Origin: Candidatus Thorarchaeota archaeon MP11T_1
Lineage (GTDB): Archaea > Asgardarchaeota > Thorarchaeia > Thorarchaeales > Thorarchaeaceae
Reading direction: 5' to 3'
Length of the DNA stretch: 64,000 bases
NCBI GenBank assembly: GCA_002825515.1
Contig: PJET01000005.1
Location: 11,497 to 75,496, forward strand
Numbering within the stretch: position 1 is the stretch's first letter; each line of letters starts with the position of its first letter. Both the position numbers and the translations under genes were made by a program. This document shows, in pieces, positions 16,545-25,054 of this stretch. The notes beneath the pieces were generated by a model, which did no database searches, was not told the origin of the DNA, and saw only the letters and a list, made by a program, of their open reading frames with translations.

Positions 16545-19381
16545 ATGCATTTACTCCACTCAGTGAAGAGATAACCAGTTTCCTCAAGGCTAGTGGCATA
16601 GTTAGATTTACTCCAATTCAGGAAAAAGCTATACCCATTCTTTTCAGTGAGTCTGAGAACGTAATTCTTCTGGCGCCCACCGGGAGTGGTAAGACAGAGG
16701 CTGCTTTGCTGCCTCTTCTTCAGCGGTTGCAGAGAATGAAGGAAACTCAAGAGCTCTTCGGATTTTACATCTTGTACATCACGCCTCTAAGAGCATTGAA
16801 TCGTGATGTGTTCAAGAGGATTGAGGATTTATGCAATCATTTGGGAATCAGTGTTGCAGTTCGCCATGGGGATACATCTCAATATGCTAGAAGAAAACAA
16901 GCTATCAAACCTCCAAACCTACTCATTACTACACCTGAGTCGCTCCAAGCAATTTTACCTGGAAAAAGATTGAGATATCATCTAAGAACAGTTTTTGCAG
17001 TCATCATTGACGAAGTTCATGACCTAGCTGACAGCAAACGAGGGATACAGCTTAGTCTAGGTCTTGAGAGACTTGATAGACTAGTTGGGAACCCAGTGCA
17101 ACGTATTGGATTATCAGCCACTATAGGAAATCCTAAGGAAGTTGCATTGCTTCTGGGAGGATCTAGATCCGCGAATACGGTTTGGGCAGGCTATGGTACA
17201 CGCAGAATGGACCTTAGAGTCGATGTCCCGGTTCCAACAGAGAAACATAGAGCACTGGCAAAGAAGATATCATACCCACCACATTCTGTTGCTCGTTTAG
17301 AGGCGATTATTGACCTTATCAGCAGTCATCAATCAGTAATTCTATTTACCAATACACGTTCATTTTCAGAAGTGTTAGGAGCAAAGATGAGGGCTGTTTC
17401 GCCCTCATTCGAGTTTGATGTTCATCATGGATCGTTATCCAAGTCTGCCCGGCTTAGTGCTGAGGATAGACTCAAGACTGGAGCTTCAAGAGCCATTATT
17501 GCTACTTCGAGTTTAGAGCTTGGGATTGATATTGGATTGGCAGACTTGGTAATACAATACTCCTCACCTAGGGAGGTGGCTCGGCTTCTTCAACGTGTTG
17601 GAAGAGCAGGACATGCAGTTGGTAAATCTTCGAAGGGAGTGATTATTGCTACTGTCAATCTTGATGATATAATCGAGTCAGGGGTCATCCTTAGACGTGC
17701 TCGTCAGAATAAGGTAGAGGATGCTGAAATACCTAGAAAATCGTGGGATGTCCTTAGTCACCAGATTGCCGGTGTGCTTCTTGATTTGGATGAACTTGAA
17801 AAAGATGAACTCTTGAAACTCATCTGTTCAGCATACCCATTTTCACAGATCACTTCAGAGGAGTTGGACACACTTTTGGATTTCATGAGTGAGAGAAAAG
17901 CCTTGGAAGTCAGTGGGATTGTGGTGAAAAAAGGTCCAAGAACCAGAGTTTTCTATTATAACCATCTTAGTACGATTCCTGATGTGAATCAGGTAAACGC
18001 AGTGGATCTGACAACACGCACTTCCATAGGAGTTCTTGATGAGGATTTTGTTTCATCTAATGTTGAGTCTGGATCAGTATTTGTGATTAGAGGACGCCCT
18101 TGGAATGTCATCAGAATAGACGAAGAAACTGGAGAGGTTTTGTGCGTTCCCGCTGGCGGGACTGATTCCGAGGCTCCTCGTTGGGTTGGAGAGATGATTC
18201 CTGTCCCATTTGAGGTTGCCTCTGAAGTCGCGAAGGTTTGGAACACAGTTTTAGATAAAGATCCAAAGACAGTGGGTAAATGGCTAGCAAAAGAATACGG
18301 AATATCTCAGGATTCGCTTGATTATGTGCTAGACGTTTTGAGAGAGAGTAGAGAATCCCTTGAGAAACTTCCATCAGAAGAATGCTTCGTGGTTGAGAGC
18401 TTCGAGTCTGGAATGGTGCTTCATGCTCCGTTAGGAACAAAAACCAATGAAACATTGGGGATTGTGATTGCATCACTCCTAACAACACGGTTTGGAGTCG
18501 AAGTAGCAGTAGAAAGAGACCCCTATCGAATTCTATTCACAGCTAGTAAAAGAATAGATCCAAATTGGGTCATAGATGTTCTTCGAGAGTATTCTAGCGA
18601 GCAAGTGTCAGTAATTCTTCGATTAGCAGTGAAACAAACACAGAATTTTGCTTCAAGGTTCATTCATGTCGCAAGAAGGATGGATATCATAAAGAAAGAT
18701 GCAAAACAAAAAGATGTGCCTGTCAAGTATCTCATCAAATCATTAGAAAGTTCTCCAGTATTCCAAGAAGCTATGAGAGAAGTCTTAGATGACAAATTAG
18801 ATGAGAGAAGAACTAGGCATATCTTTGACAAGTATTCCAACGGAGAAATCACTGTTCACCTAGTAAATACTGAAAAACCGTCACCTCTTGCGCGACTTAT
18901 CATTGAAGAGAAAACTAGGTTTGAAGTCATGGGTGAAATTACTGATGAGAATGAAGTACTTCGAATGATGGAAGAACGATTACTCTCTACAAGATTCAGG
19001 CTTATCTGCATGGCAGAAAACCATTGGAACTCAGTTAGAACCCTGTCTACACTTGATGAAGTAATCATGTGTCCTATTTGCGAATCAAGGATGATTGCCG
19101 CAATATCACCAACTTCGAAGGATTTCCCCAAGCTATTGACAAAAAAGATACGTGGCGAAAAACTCACAAGAAATGAAGAAAAAGAACATAGAGCCGCATC
19201 ACTTATCGCAGAGCTAGTTTCAAAATATGGTAAGACTGCATTATTGGTCTTGGCTGGAAGAGGAATTGGGGCAACCACTGCGTCAAGGATTCTCAAACCA
19301 AGCTTGAAGGATAGACTTGAGATTCTCAAGGCTATTGCCAAAGGAGAATTACAGTATGAGAGAACCAGACCGTACTGGTAA
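16541..19381 (+). CDS. lhr: Lhr-type DExH helicase
   Basis: 946 residues. ATP-dependent superfamily 2 helicase of the Lhr core group, acting on nucleic acid in repair or RNA metabolism. Motif I LAPTGSGKTEAA (K51), DEVH box D157-H160, SAT motif S192-T194, a second RecA domain with SSLELGIDIG and motif VI LLQRVGRAGHAVG, then winged-helix and large C-terminal Lhr domains. Near the C terminus CPIC appears without an obvious second Cys pair. Length is typical. Its 3' end overlaps the start of engB by 26 bases. Confidence 0.93.
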   Translation: MNAFTPLSEEITSFLKASGIVRFTPIQEKAIPILFSESENVILLAPTGSGKTEAALLPLLQRLQRMKETQELFGFYILYITPLRALNRDVFKRIEDLCNHLGISVAVRHGDTSQYARRKQAIKPPNLLITTPESLQAILPGKRLRYHLRTVFAVIIDEVHDLADSKRGIQLSLGLERLDRLVGNPVQRIGLSATIGNPKEVALLLGGSRSANTVWAGYGTRRMDLRVDVPVPTEKHRALAKKISYPPHSVARLEAIIDLISSHQSVILFTNTRSFSEVLGAKMRAVSPSFEFDVHHGSLSKSARLSAEDRLKTGASRAIIATSSLELGIDIGLADLVIQYSSPREVARLLQRVGRAGHAVGKSSKGVIIATVNLDDIIESGVILRRARQNKVEDAEIPRKSWDVLSHQIAGVLLDLDELEKDELLKLICSAYPFSQITSEELDTLLDFMSERKALEVSGIVVKKGPRTRVFYYNHLSTIPDVNQVNAVDLTTRTSIGVLDEDFVSSNVESGSVFVIRGRPWNVIRIDEETGEVLCVPAGGTDSEAPRWVGEMIPVPFEVASEVAKVWNTVLDKDPKTVGKWLAKEYGISQDSLDYVLDVLRESRESLEKLPSEECFVVESFESGMVLHAPLGTKTNETLGIVIASLLTTRFGVEVAVERDPYRILFTASKRIDPNWVIDVLREYSSEQVSVILRLAVKQTQNFASRFIHVARRMDIIKKDAKQKDVPVKYLIKSLESSPVFQEAMREVLDDKLDERRTRHIFDKYSNGEITVHLVNTEKPSPLARLIIEEKTRFEVMGEITDENEVLRMMEERLLSTRFRLICMAENHWNSVRTLSTLDEVIMCPICESRMIAAISPTSKDFPKLLTKKIRGEKLTRNEEKEHRAASLIAELVSKYGKTALLVLAGRGIGATTASRILKPSLKDRLEILKAIAKGELQYERTRPYW

Positions 19382-19982
19382 TCAAAGGAAACCTATGATT
19401 GTATTCGCGGGTCGGAGCAATGTTGGTAAGAGTAGTATAATCCGCGCGCTTACTGGAAAGAGGGTGCGGATAGGTAAGAAACCTGGGAGTACTCGATGGG
19501 AGCTAATGATTGATTATGGTCCGATAATAATTGTGGATATTCCTGGGTTTGGGTATATGGCTGGACAAAGTAAGGCTCTAATAGAAGAAACAAAAACAAA
19601 TGTAGTTCAGAAGCTTGAGGGGTGGAAAGATAACATAATCTTGGCAGTTTTAATAATAGATATTTCACTCTTCAAGGAGTTGTATGAGAGATGGTCATCT
19701 CGTGGGGAGATTCCTATTGATGTTGAGTTCTATAGTTTCCTATCTGAAATCTCCCAAAACGTAATCGTGGTAGCTAATAAGAGTGACAAAGTCAAGAAAC
19801 GTGCCCTTCAGAATGAGATTGATTTCTTAGTGACCAAACTCAAAGAGGGGAGTTCAGGCAAAGATCCGACTGTTGTACCTACATCAGCTCAGAGGAAGCA
19901 GGGATTGTCGTATCTGGTTTCCATAATAGATGACTTGTTAATAGATCATGGCTTGGATAGACCACAATGGGCTATTACCTGA
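19356..19982 (+). CDS. engB: EngB-family GTPase
   Basis: 208 residues from ATG 19356, chosen because AAGGAG lies just upstream and the longer frame runs deep into the helicase gene. Ribosome-assembly GTPase family (YihA/EngB). G1 AGRSNVGKSS (about 18-27), switch threonine in KKPGSTRW, G3 DIPGFGYM, G4 NKSDK. The gene starts within the 3' end of the helicase gene and converges with an exported-protein gene, overlapping its end by eight bases. Confidence 0.9.
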   Translation: MREPDRTGNQRKPMIVFAGRSNVGKSSIIRALTGKRVRIGKKPGSTRWELMIDYGPIIIVDIPGFGYMAGQSKALIEETKTNVVQKLEGWKDNIILAVLIIDISLFKELYERWSSRGEIPIDVEFYSFLSEISQNVIVVANKSDKVKKRALQNEIDFLVTKLKEGSSGKDPTVVPTSAQRKQGLSYLVSIIDDLLIDHGLDRPQWAIT

Positions 19983-21072
19983 TTTTCTTGAGTATATAGA
20001 AAGCTACACCTATTGCAAAGACCACAGATGAAATGATTAGCATTGGGAGAATTGCACTTGGAGCTTCAACGAAATCCTGTGACAACCAACCCATGATATT
20101 CATGAAGAGCCGTGCGTTATCAGCGGAGTAAAACCATTGAATACCAGTGTTTGGATAATCCAAATTTCTTCCTGTGAACATAAGAGTAGAACCACATATG
20201 ACAACCCTACTTTCATTATACTCGAAAGCAGACAACCAAGACGGAAAAGTTCCGTTTATTGCAGAGTAGGAAAGCGGATCCTGTTCAAAGTCTGAAAGTG
20301 TCATATTCGGAAAGGAGTAGTTAGCCCAAGTGTTTGGTCCTCTTCTGAACTGTGCAAATGTAGTATCATAACCAGAGGCTATTCCACTCGATAGGCTCAC
20401 TGGTTTCAGCGTGGCAGTCATAACATAGAGCTCGTTGATGTTCCTAAATATTGGATGACCTGTTTCCCAGGTGGATGTGTCCATTTTTATCATGTAGGGG
20501 TATGATGCATTGAACACAGTATGGTCATAATCAAACATCGTGTCAGCATAGAAGTCGTCAGTAGCAGTTACATTTATGCTGAATCTGACACCGGTGATGT
20601 TCAGGCCATCAAGAAGATCGTTGATTACTATATTGTCACCCATATCTTGCATCAGTGCGTCTGCCCAATATCTTGAGCTCTGTTCAATAGTGGGATCACC
20701 CAATAGAAACAATGAACTACCATTAGCTAGCATCTCAGCGATTCCATGAGCTTCTGCAGCTGTGAATGGTGAATTATCGTCAGGAGCAGCTATTATGAGA
20801 ATATCAACATCGTTAAGAGTCGTGTCAGTCAGATCATCACCAGTATTGATTCGCACCATATACCTTGTTGATTCATTGACCGCATCAAGCATGAGTTTCA
20901 ACCCTTCTTCAGCATCAAGGGGATCATGCTGTGGATTGTGGCTTGCATCATAGAGCACTAGAATAGGGTCTAGATCAGCCTGTGCTCTGACACCAGTCTG
21001 AAGACTGGATAAGAGAACCATTACGGTCACTACTACTGCAAGTATTCTTGTGGCATTCCTGAGCTGATTCAT
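19975..21072 (-). CDS. Exported, C-terminally anchored protein with GldG/IFT52-like domain
   Basis: 365 residues. An N-terminal signal peptide (RILAVVVTVMVLLSSLQTGVRAQ) leads to an extracellular domain beginning PILVLYDASHNPQHDP, with DVDILIIAAPDDNSPFTAAEAHGI and LLGDPTIE, a Rossmann-like pattern seen in GldG/IFT52-type (DUF4350-like) domains. One C-terminal transmembrane helix (AILPMLIISSVVFAIGVAFYIL) ends in KKIR, so the protein is tethered outside the cell. There are many N-x-S/T sites. The domain in other species often accompanies ABC transporters, but none is seen here. The assignment is from pattern only. Confidence 0.65.
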   Translation of the reverse strand: MNQLRNATRILAVVVTVMVLLSSLQTGVRAQADLDPILVLYDASHNPQHDPLDAEEGLKLMLDAVNESTRYMVRINTGDDLTDTTLNDVDILIIAAPDDNSPFTAAEAHGIAEMLANGSSLFLLGDPTIEQSSRYWADALMQDMGDNIVINDLLDGLNITGVRFSINVTATDDFYADTMFDYDHTVFNASYPYMIKMDTSTWETGHPIFRNINELYVMTATLKPVSLSSGIASGYDTTFAQFRRGPNTWANYSFPNMTLSDFEQDPLSYSAINGTFPSWLSAFEYNESRVVICGSTLMFTGRNLDYPNTGIQWFYSADNARLFMNIMGWLSQDFVEAPSAILPMLIISSVVFAIGVAFYILKKIR

Positions 21073-21154
21073 TTTGATATTCCGACCTTATTGCTCAGTC
21101 AGCGTGCCTGACCTTAGGCCGTGTTTTAAAGTTATCTTCACATGCTATTAATAC

Positions 21155-21541
21155 TCAATCAGTTCGTCGCCATTCAACATACAGCTTTCGTCGCTCTGTA
21201 TCAGTTGATTCTCGAGATTCATATTCGTTGCGAATCTCAGCGATTCTTTGTGCTAAGAGATGATAACACAAGTTTGCTTCTCTTGAGATGACCGCTTCCT
21301 GATAGAAACTCCTGCAGGTACAATATAATTCAGGAATGACAAAGTACTGACGACCGCGGCCCATGACAATCCAAGTCAATGATTCACTCGGATTGAACTT
21401 GTATTTGATGATCTTTCTTTCTTCCACAGCCCTTAGTGCTTTTACAAACTTCTTGCCATACTTGTCTTTAAAATACTCAATATCTTCTTGAGTGAGATTC
21501 TTCTTTGAAAGCCGTTTTACCTCGGATTGTGGAAGGGACAT
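21155..21541 (-). CDS. SWIM zinc-finger protein
   Basis: 128 residues from ATG 21541 (MSLPQSEVKRL); upstream in-frame starts would overlap the divergent gene. The C-terminal half holds YCTCRSFYQEAV...LCYHLLAQ, the Cys-x-Cys...Cys-x-His of a SWIM finger, a nucleic-acid or protein-binding module. The N-terminal half is helical and basic (EYFKDKYGKKFVKALRAVEERK). SWIM proteins in archaea are often linked to recombination, but nothing here proves it. It is 64 bases from the divergent phosphoesterase start. Confidence 0.8.
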   Translation of the reverse strand: MSLPQSEVKRLSKKNLTQEDIEYFKDKYGKKFVKALRAVEERKIIKYKFNPSESLTWIVMGRGRQYFVIPELYCTCRSFYQEAVISREANLCYHLLAQRIAEIRNEYESRESTDTERRKLYVEWRRTD

Positions 21542-21605
21542 AATGTTCACTCTGTTTTCTTGTATAACCATGTTAAAATGTTGTATATTGGAAAGAAAAA
21601 CAGCA

Positions 21606-22457
21606 ATGGAAACGATTTTCGATGATAGAGGCATGATAGTCAAGTATGACGACCAATCAGTCCTTCTAATATCGGATATTCATCTTGGGTTAGAAGAAGA
21701 ACTGGCTGAGAGTCGAGGTGTGCGAGTCCCCCCTCAGCATCCGGCCATGCTACAGAGAATAGAGAGATTGGTGAAGAACCATGAAATTACTCATCTAATG
21801 ATTATTGGAGATGTGAAGCACTCTATTCTTACTGACAGTGATTATAATTGGGAAACCATTCCAGAGTTCATGAAGACACTAACTGAGTACGTAGAAACAA
21901 CTGTAATTCCAGGGAATCATGATGGCGATTTGAAAGCGTTTCTTCCTCGAAGTGTCAACATAGCTGATGTCCGGGGTATGTTGATTGGACCCAAGAATGA
22001 AGAGGTTGGTCTTCTACATGGCCACTCTTGGCCCTCTGCAGATATTTTGGATGCAAAAATGATTGTCGTTGGACATAATCATCCAACAGTTCGGAGGATT
22101 AGAGATGCATCGGTTCCTGAGATTGGTCGTTCTTCAAGACGACGATATGCTGGAACCATATCTGTTGTTTTGAGGTCGAAATTGGACAAGAACTGTGTTA
22201 GAAGAGCGATAGGAGTGCTTGAGATTCCTGAGGATGTAATGTGTAGTTTAGTCACTCTTCCAAGCTTCAATGAGCTTCTATCAGGTATTTCGGCGAATCA
22301 TCCAAAGTCTGCTTTTCTCGGACCCCTTTTTGAAAACCAATGTACCAGTCTTGCAGAGTCAGAAGTATACAGTGTTGATGGAATATACTTGGGATCTGTA
22401 AAATGGTTTCGTGAACGTTTCAACGAAATGATTAAATCTAATCCAACCGGGGACTGA
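21606..22457 (+). CDS. Metallophosphoesterase (MJ0037-type)
   Basis: 283 residues from ATG 21606, since the longer frame would overlap the SWIM gene and has a cysteine-rich, unlikely N terminus. The full set of two-metal ligands is visible: ISDIHLG, GDVKH, PGNHDGD, LLHGHSWP and VGHNHP. Archaeal members of this family are known to be genetically linked with Lhr-type helicases; here an Lhr gene lies 2.2 kb upstream on the same strand with intervening genes. The C-terminal 70 residues are less conserved. tRNA-Pro follows 11 bases after the stop. Confidence 0.85.
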   Translation: METIFDDRGMIVKYDDQSVLLISDIHLGLEEELAESRGVRVPPQHPAMLQRIERLVKNHEITHLMIIGDVKHSILTDSDYNWETIPEFMKTLTEYVETTVIPGNHDGDLKAFLPRSVNIADVRGMLIGPKNEEVGLLHGHSWPSADILDAKMIVVGHNHPTVRRIRDASVPEIGRSSRRRYAGTISVVLRSKLDKNCVRRAIGVLEIPEDVMCSLVTLPSFNELLSGISANHPKSAFLGPLFENQCTSLAESEVYSVDGIYLGSVKWFRERFNEMIKSNPTGD

Positions 22458-22468
22458 TTCGGACTCAT

Positions 22469-22545
22469 GGGTCGGTGGTCTAGCTTGGTATGATTCTTGG
22501 TTCGGATCCAAGGGATCGCGAGTTCAAATCTCGTCCGGCCCACCA
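22469..22545 (+). tRNA. tRNA-Pro (CGG)
   Basis: Cloverleaf: acceptor GGGTCGG pairs with CCGGCCC (one G-U); anticodon stem CTTGG/CCAAG around loop TTCGGAT, giving anticodon CGG; T arm GCGAG-TTCAAAT-CTCGT. CCA is encoded. No intron. The gene ends four bases before the convergent SPOUT-like gene. Confidence 0.95.
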
Positions 22546-22548
22546 TTA

Positions 22549-23022
22549 CTATTTTTTCATAGACAGAGCATAAAGAATGATAGCTGCAGTCCCTGCAGGA
22601 CCAATATCGACTATGGCATCCAGACTACGGCATTCTCCTAAGTCCATTTCCTTTCTTGAGAAAGAACTGTTACTCCCTGAGAGCACGATGGCTATCCTTT
22701 CTCCTGATTTTGACATTTCGGAGAGCTGACTCAAATCAAGACGCTCTTTTATGAGCACAGGAGATGTGATAAGCAATGGATGTTCAATACCAAGGACTTC
22801 TAAGACATCCTTCAAATCTGGTAAAACCATGAAGTTCTGTTTCATTTTCATTGCTAGACGATTTGCCTCAGGGACTCCTGCCTGCGCAGCTGACCCTTCT
22901 GCCTTGGAAACTACAAAGTTAGAATAACCAAGTCCGTACACAACTTGAGCTGTTTCGATAGTCTTTGATGCTGAATGAATATTGTGTAAGATCACATAGA
23001 TATTCTTGAGCGAGTCAGACAA
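22549..23022 (-). CDS. SPOUT/SpoU-like archaeal protein
   Basis: 157 residues. Starts NIYVILHNIHSASKTIETAQVVYGLG, then FVVSKAEGSAAQAGVPEA, with a glycine-rich C-terminal IVDIGPAGTAAIILYAL; together these fit the small archaeal SPOUT-like family often labelled 'RecB-family nuclease' although it resembles SpoU-type RNA methylases. It would bind SAM in a knotted C-terminal fold. Family recognition is from memory. Its start overlaps the end of the DNA methyltransferase gene by eight bases, so the two are translationally coupled. Confidence 0.6.
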   Translation of the reverse strand: MSDSLKNIYVILHNIHSASKTIETAQVVYGLGYSNFVVSKAEGSAAQAGVPEANRLAMKMKQNFMVLPDLKDVLEVLGIEHPLLITSPVLIKERLDLSQLSEMSKSGERIAIVLSGSNSSFSRKEMDLGECRSLDAIVDIGPAGTAAIILYALSMKK

Positions 23023-23980
23023 TGTTCGTACAAACCTCCTGTGCGATTAGCTTAGATACTATTGGGGGAACACTCTCACCCACTTGATTGTATTGGCTGT
23101 CTGAAAAACCAGTGAAGACAAAGGAGTCTGGATAACTCATGAGTCGTGCATGCTCGCGTACAGTCAAGAGTCTGTTTTCGTAGGGATGTATATACCTAGA
23201 GAGGCCGTTTATGGAAGTTGAGAGTTGGCTAGGAAATAGGCGGACCCAGTTTGGCAGACTTCTGGCCTTCGAAACACGGAATCTTCTAACGCCTTGGCCC
23301 CAACGGGTTCTGGAAATAGCCTTCATTCTATCTTCAGAGATGGGGTAGTCAACATGGTTTGGAATATCTAACTCTGGATTGAAGATTTGGTTCAGCCCTA
23401 GAGGAGGAAGGTCACCAATTGCGTCCATGACAGTCGGAGGCTCTTTTCTGGGCGGTTTCAGTCTAATATTGCTGATAAAGACGCGAAGTCGTCTAGATGG
23501 ATTTCCATGTTGATGAGCTCTAATCATGTTGATCTTGACATCATCAATACCAACACGTTCAAACTCTTTCTGGATTATCTCTCTACCGCCAGCATTGAGT
23601 AGTGCTGCTACATTCTCAATAACAAAGACTTGCGGTGAGAGGTCACCAATAATTCGGATTGCGTCTAGTAGCAGTTTTGCAGTTCCATCACCATAGACTC
23701 TCTCAACTGCAGATTTGCTACTATCAGGATTTGCCTTGCTGAACTCTTCGCATGGTGGTGATGCAATAATGATATCTGGTGCTCCATTCAGTGCTTCCTG
23801 GATTTGAATGGAATGAAGGCTATGAATATCAATCTGCCAAACATTTGAGTCGGGATTGTTGAGCTTGTATGTTTCGAGAGCTGAAGAATCAATATCTATG
23901 GCGAGATGCGTATCATCAATAAAGGGCTTGAATCCGTACGAGAAGCCTCCTGCACCACAGAATAGATCAAGAATCTTCAT
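23015..23980 (-). CDS. DNA (cytosine-5) methyltransferase, solo
   Basis: 321 residues from ATG 23980 (MKILDLFCGAGG). Transfers a methyl group from SAM to cytosine C5. Motif I DLFCGAGGFSYGF, motif IV ASPPCEEFS with the catalytic Cys, motif VI FVIENVAALL, motif VIII-like SRRLRVFIS, and the C-terminal RLLTVREHARLMSYPDSF...QVGESVPP (IX-X). The target-recognition region is short. No restriction endonuclease gene adjoins it, so it may be an orphan regulator or protector. It is coupled to the SPOUT-like gene. The catalytic PPC lacks the usual following Gln, having Glu-Glu instead. Confidence 0.88.
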   Translation of the reverse strand: MKILDLFCGAGGFSYGFKPFIDDTHLAIDIDSSALETYKLNNPDSNVWQIDIHSLHSIQIQEALNGAPDIIIASPPCEEFSKANPDSSKSAVERVYGDGTAKLLLDAIRIIGDLSPQVFVIENVAALLNAGGREIIQKEFERVGIDDVKINMIRAHQHGNPSRRLRVFISNIRLKPPRKEPPTVMDAIGDLPPLGLNQIFNPELDIPNHVDYPISEDRMKAISRTRWGQGVRRFRVSKARSLPNWVRLFPSQLSTSINGLSRYIHPYENRLLTVREHARLMSYPDSFVFTGFSDSQYNQVGESVPPIVSKLIAQEVCTNIV

Positions 23981-24103
23981 GCACTTTTCACAATCCGTTT
24001 CATTTGTATTGCATATACCTCTGATTATAACAATGTCGAAGGAAGACTTCAAAAGCACCGATTATCTACGGCGGTTTTAAACTGCTGCTTTGAGTGAGAA
24101 AGA

Positions 24104-25045
24104 ATGTCAACAGGTTCTGGAAAAGGCAAGGCAATTCTTTTTGGAGAACACTTTGTGGTCTATGGACTTCCAGCTCTTGCTGCAGGAATAGCATCAGAAA
24201 CAACAGCAACAGTCACGCGAGTACGTTCCTTTGGGTGGAAACTTGTTGACAAAAGACCAGCCATGCCTGGGTATAAGGAGAAGAAGTATGAGGAACAGAA
24301 AGCATCGATTGAAAATATGCTGGCTCACCTCAATATAGATACTACAAAGACTGGGTTTCAGATTGATTTAGGAGGTGACTTAGTGTGTGCCTCTGGTATT
24401 GGAGCAAGTGCAGCGAGCTGTGTTGCCATTGCTCGAGCACTGAATGAAGAGTATTCGCTTGGTTTGGATGATTATCAGATTAATGAAACAGCCTATATTG
24501 GGGAGATGGGATATCATGGAACTCCTTCAGGAATTGATAACACTGCATCAACATTTGGTGGCCTAATATGGTTTGTACGCGATTTGAACGGAGGACGTCC
24601 CAAGTTCGAAACTTTAAAGCTGGGGAGTTCCGCAGACCTTGTGATTGCATCTACAGGACTAACTGCTAGTACAAAGGTGGTTGTTGGTGATGTTAGAAAA
24701 AAGAAAGATGATGATCCTGATTGGTTTGATTCAATATCAAGAGAATACAATCAGTTAGTTAAGGATGCTAGAAAAGCATTGATTGAACTTAATTTTGACA
24801 GAGTTGGCACTCTAATGAACAAAAATCATGAATTATTACAAAATTTGCCGGTTTCCTGCAAAGAACTAGATAACTTGGTCAGTATTGCTCGTGAAAATGG
24901 TGCTATTGGAGCTAAAATGACGGGGACGGGAAGAGGAGGAAACATGATAGCCCTCGCTCCGGACAAAACAACGATGAAAAGAATCGCATCCGCACTAGAG
25001 AGCGGTGGTGCTGCAGGTGTGTGGACCACATCATTTGGAGTTTGA
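24104..25045 (+). CDS. mvk: Mevalonate kinase
   Basis: 313 residues, GHMP kinase converting mevalonate to mevalonate 5-phosphate. N-terminal GKAILFGEHFVVYGLPALAAGI, the ATP-binding CASGIGASAASCVAIARAL, and the C-terminal GAIGAKMTGTGRGGNMIALAP. First gene of a four-gene plus-strand operon with the anhydromevalonate-phosphate route; the next gene starts nine bases after its stop, with GAGGTGAG as ribosome site. It is divergent from the m5C methyltransferase gene. Confidence 0.95.
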   Translation: MSTGSGKGKAILFGEHFVVYGLPALAAGIASETTATVTRVRSFGWKLVDKRPAMPGYKEKKYEEQKASIENMLAHLNIDTTKTGFQIDLGGDLVCASGIGASAASCVAIARALNEEYSLGLDDYQINETAYIGEMGYHGTPSGIDNTASTFGGLIWFVRDLNGGRPKFETLKLGSSADLVIASTGLTASTKVVVGDVRKKKDDDPDWFDSISREYNQLVKDARKALIELNFDRVGTLMNKNHELLQNLPVSCKELDNLVSIARENGAIGAKMTGTGRGGNMIALAPDKTTMKRIASALESGGAAGVWTTSFGV

Positions 25046-25054
25046 GGTGAGCTA

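Noticed and set aside
16253..16750. Minus-strand frame of 165 residues
   Set aside because: Antisense to the small coiled-coil and helicase genes; both of those have motifs, this one does not.
22298..22546. Minus-strand frame of 82 residues (MVGRTRFELAIPW...)
   Set aside because: It begins in the antisense of tRNA-Pro; this peptide start is a known artefact of reading tRNA T arms.
23015..23980. Dnmt2-type tRNA methyltransferase as an alternative for the m5C enzyme
   Set aside because: The tRNA-specific CFT motif region is not seen, while the C-terminal DNA-type motifs IX-X are clear.
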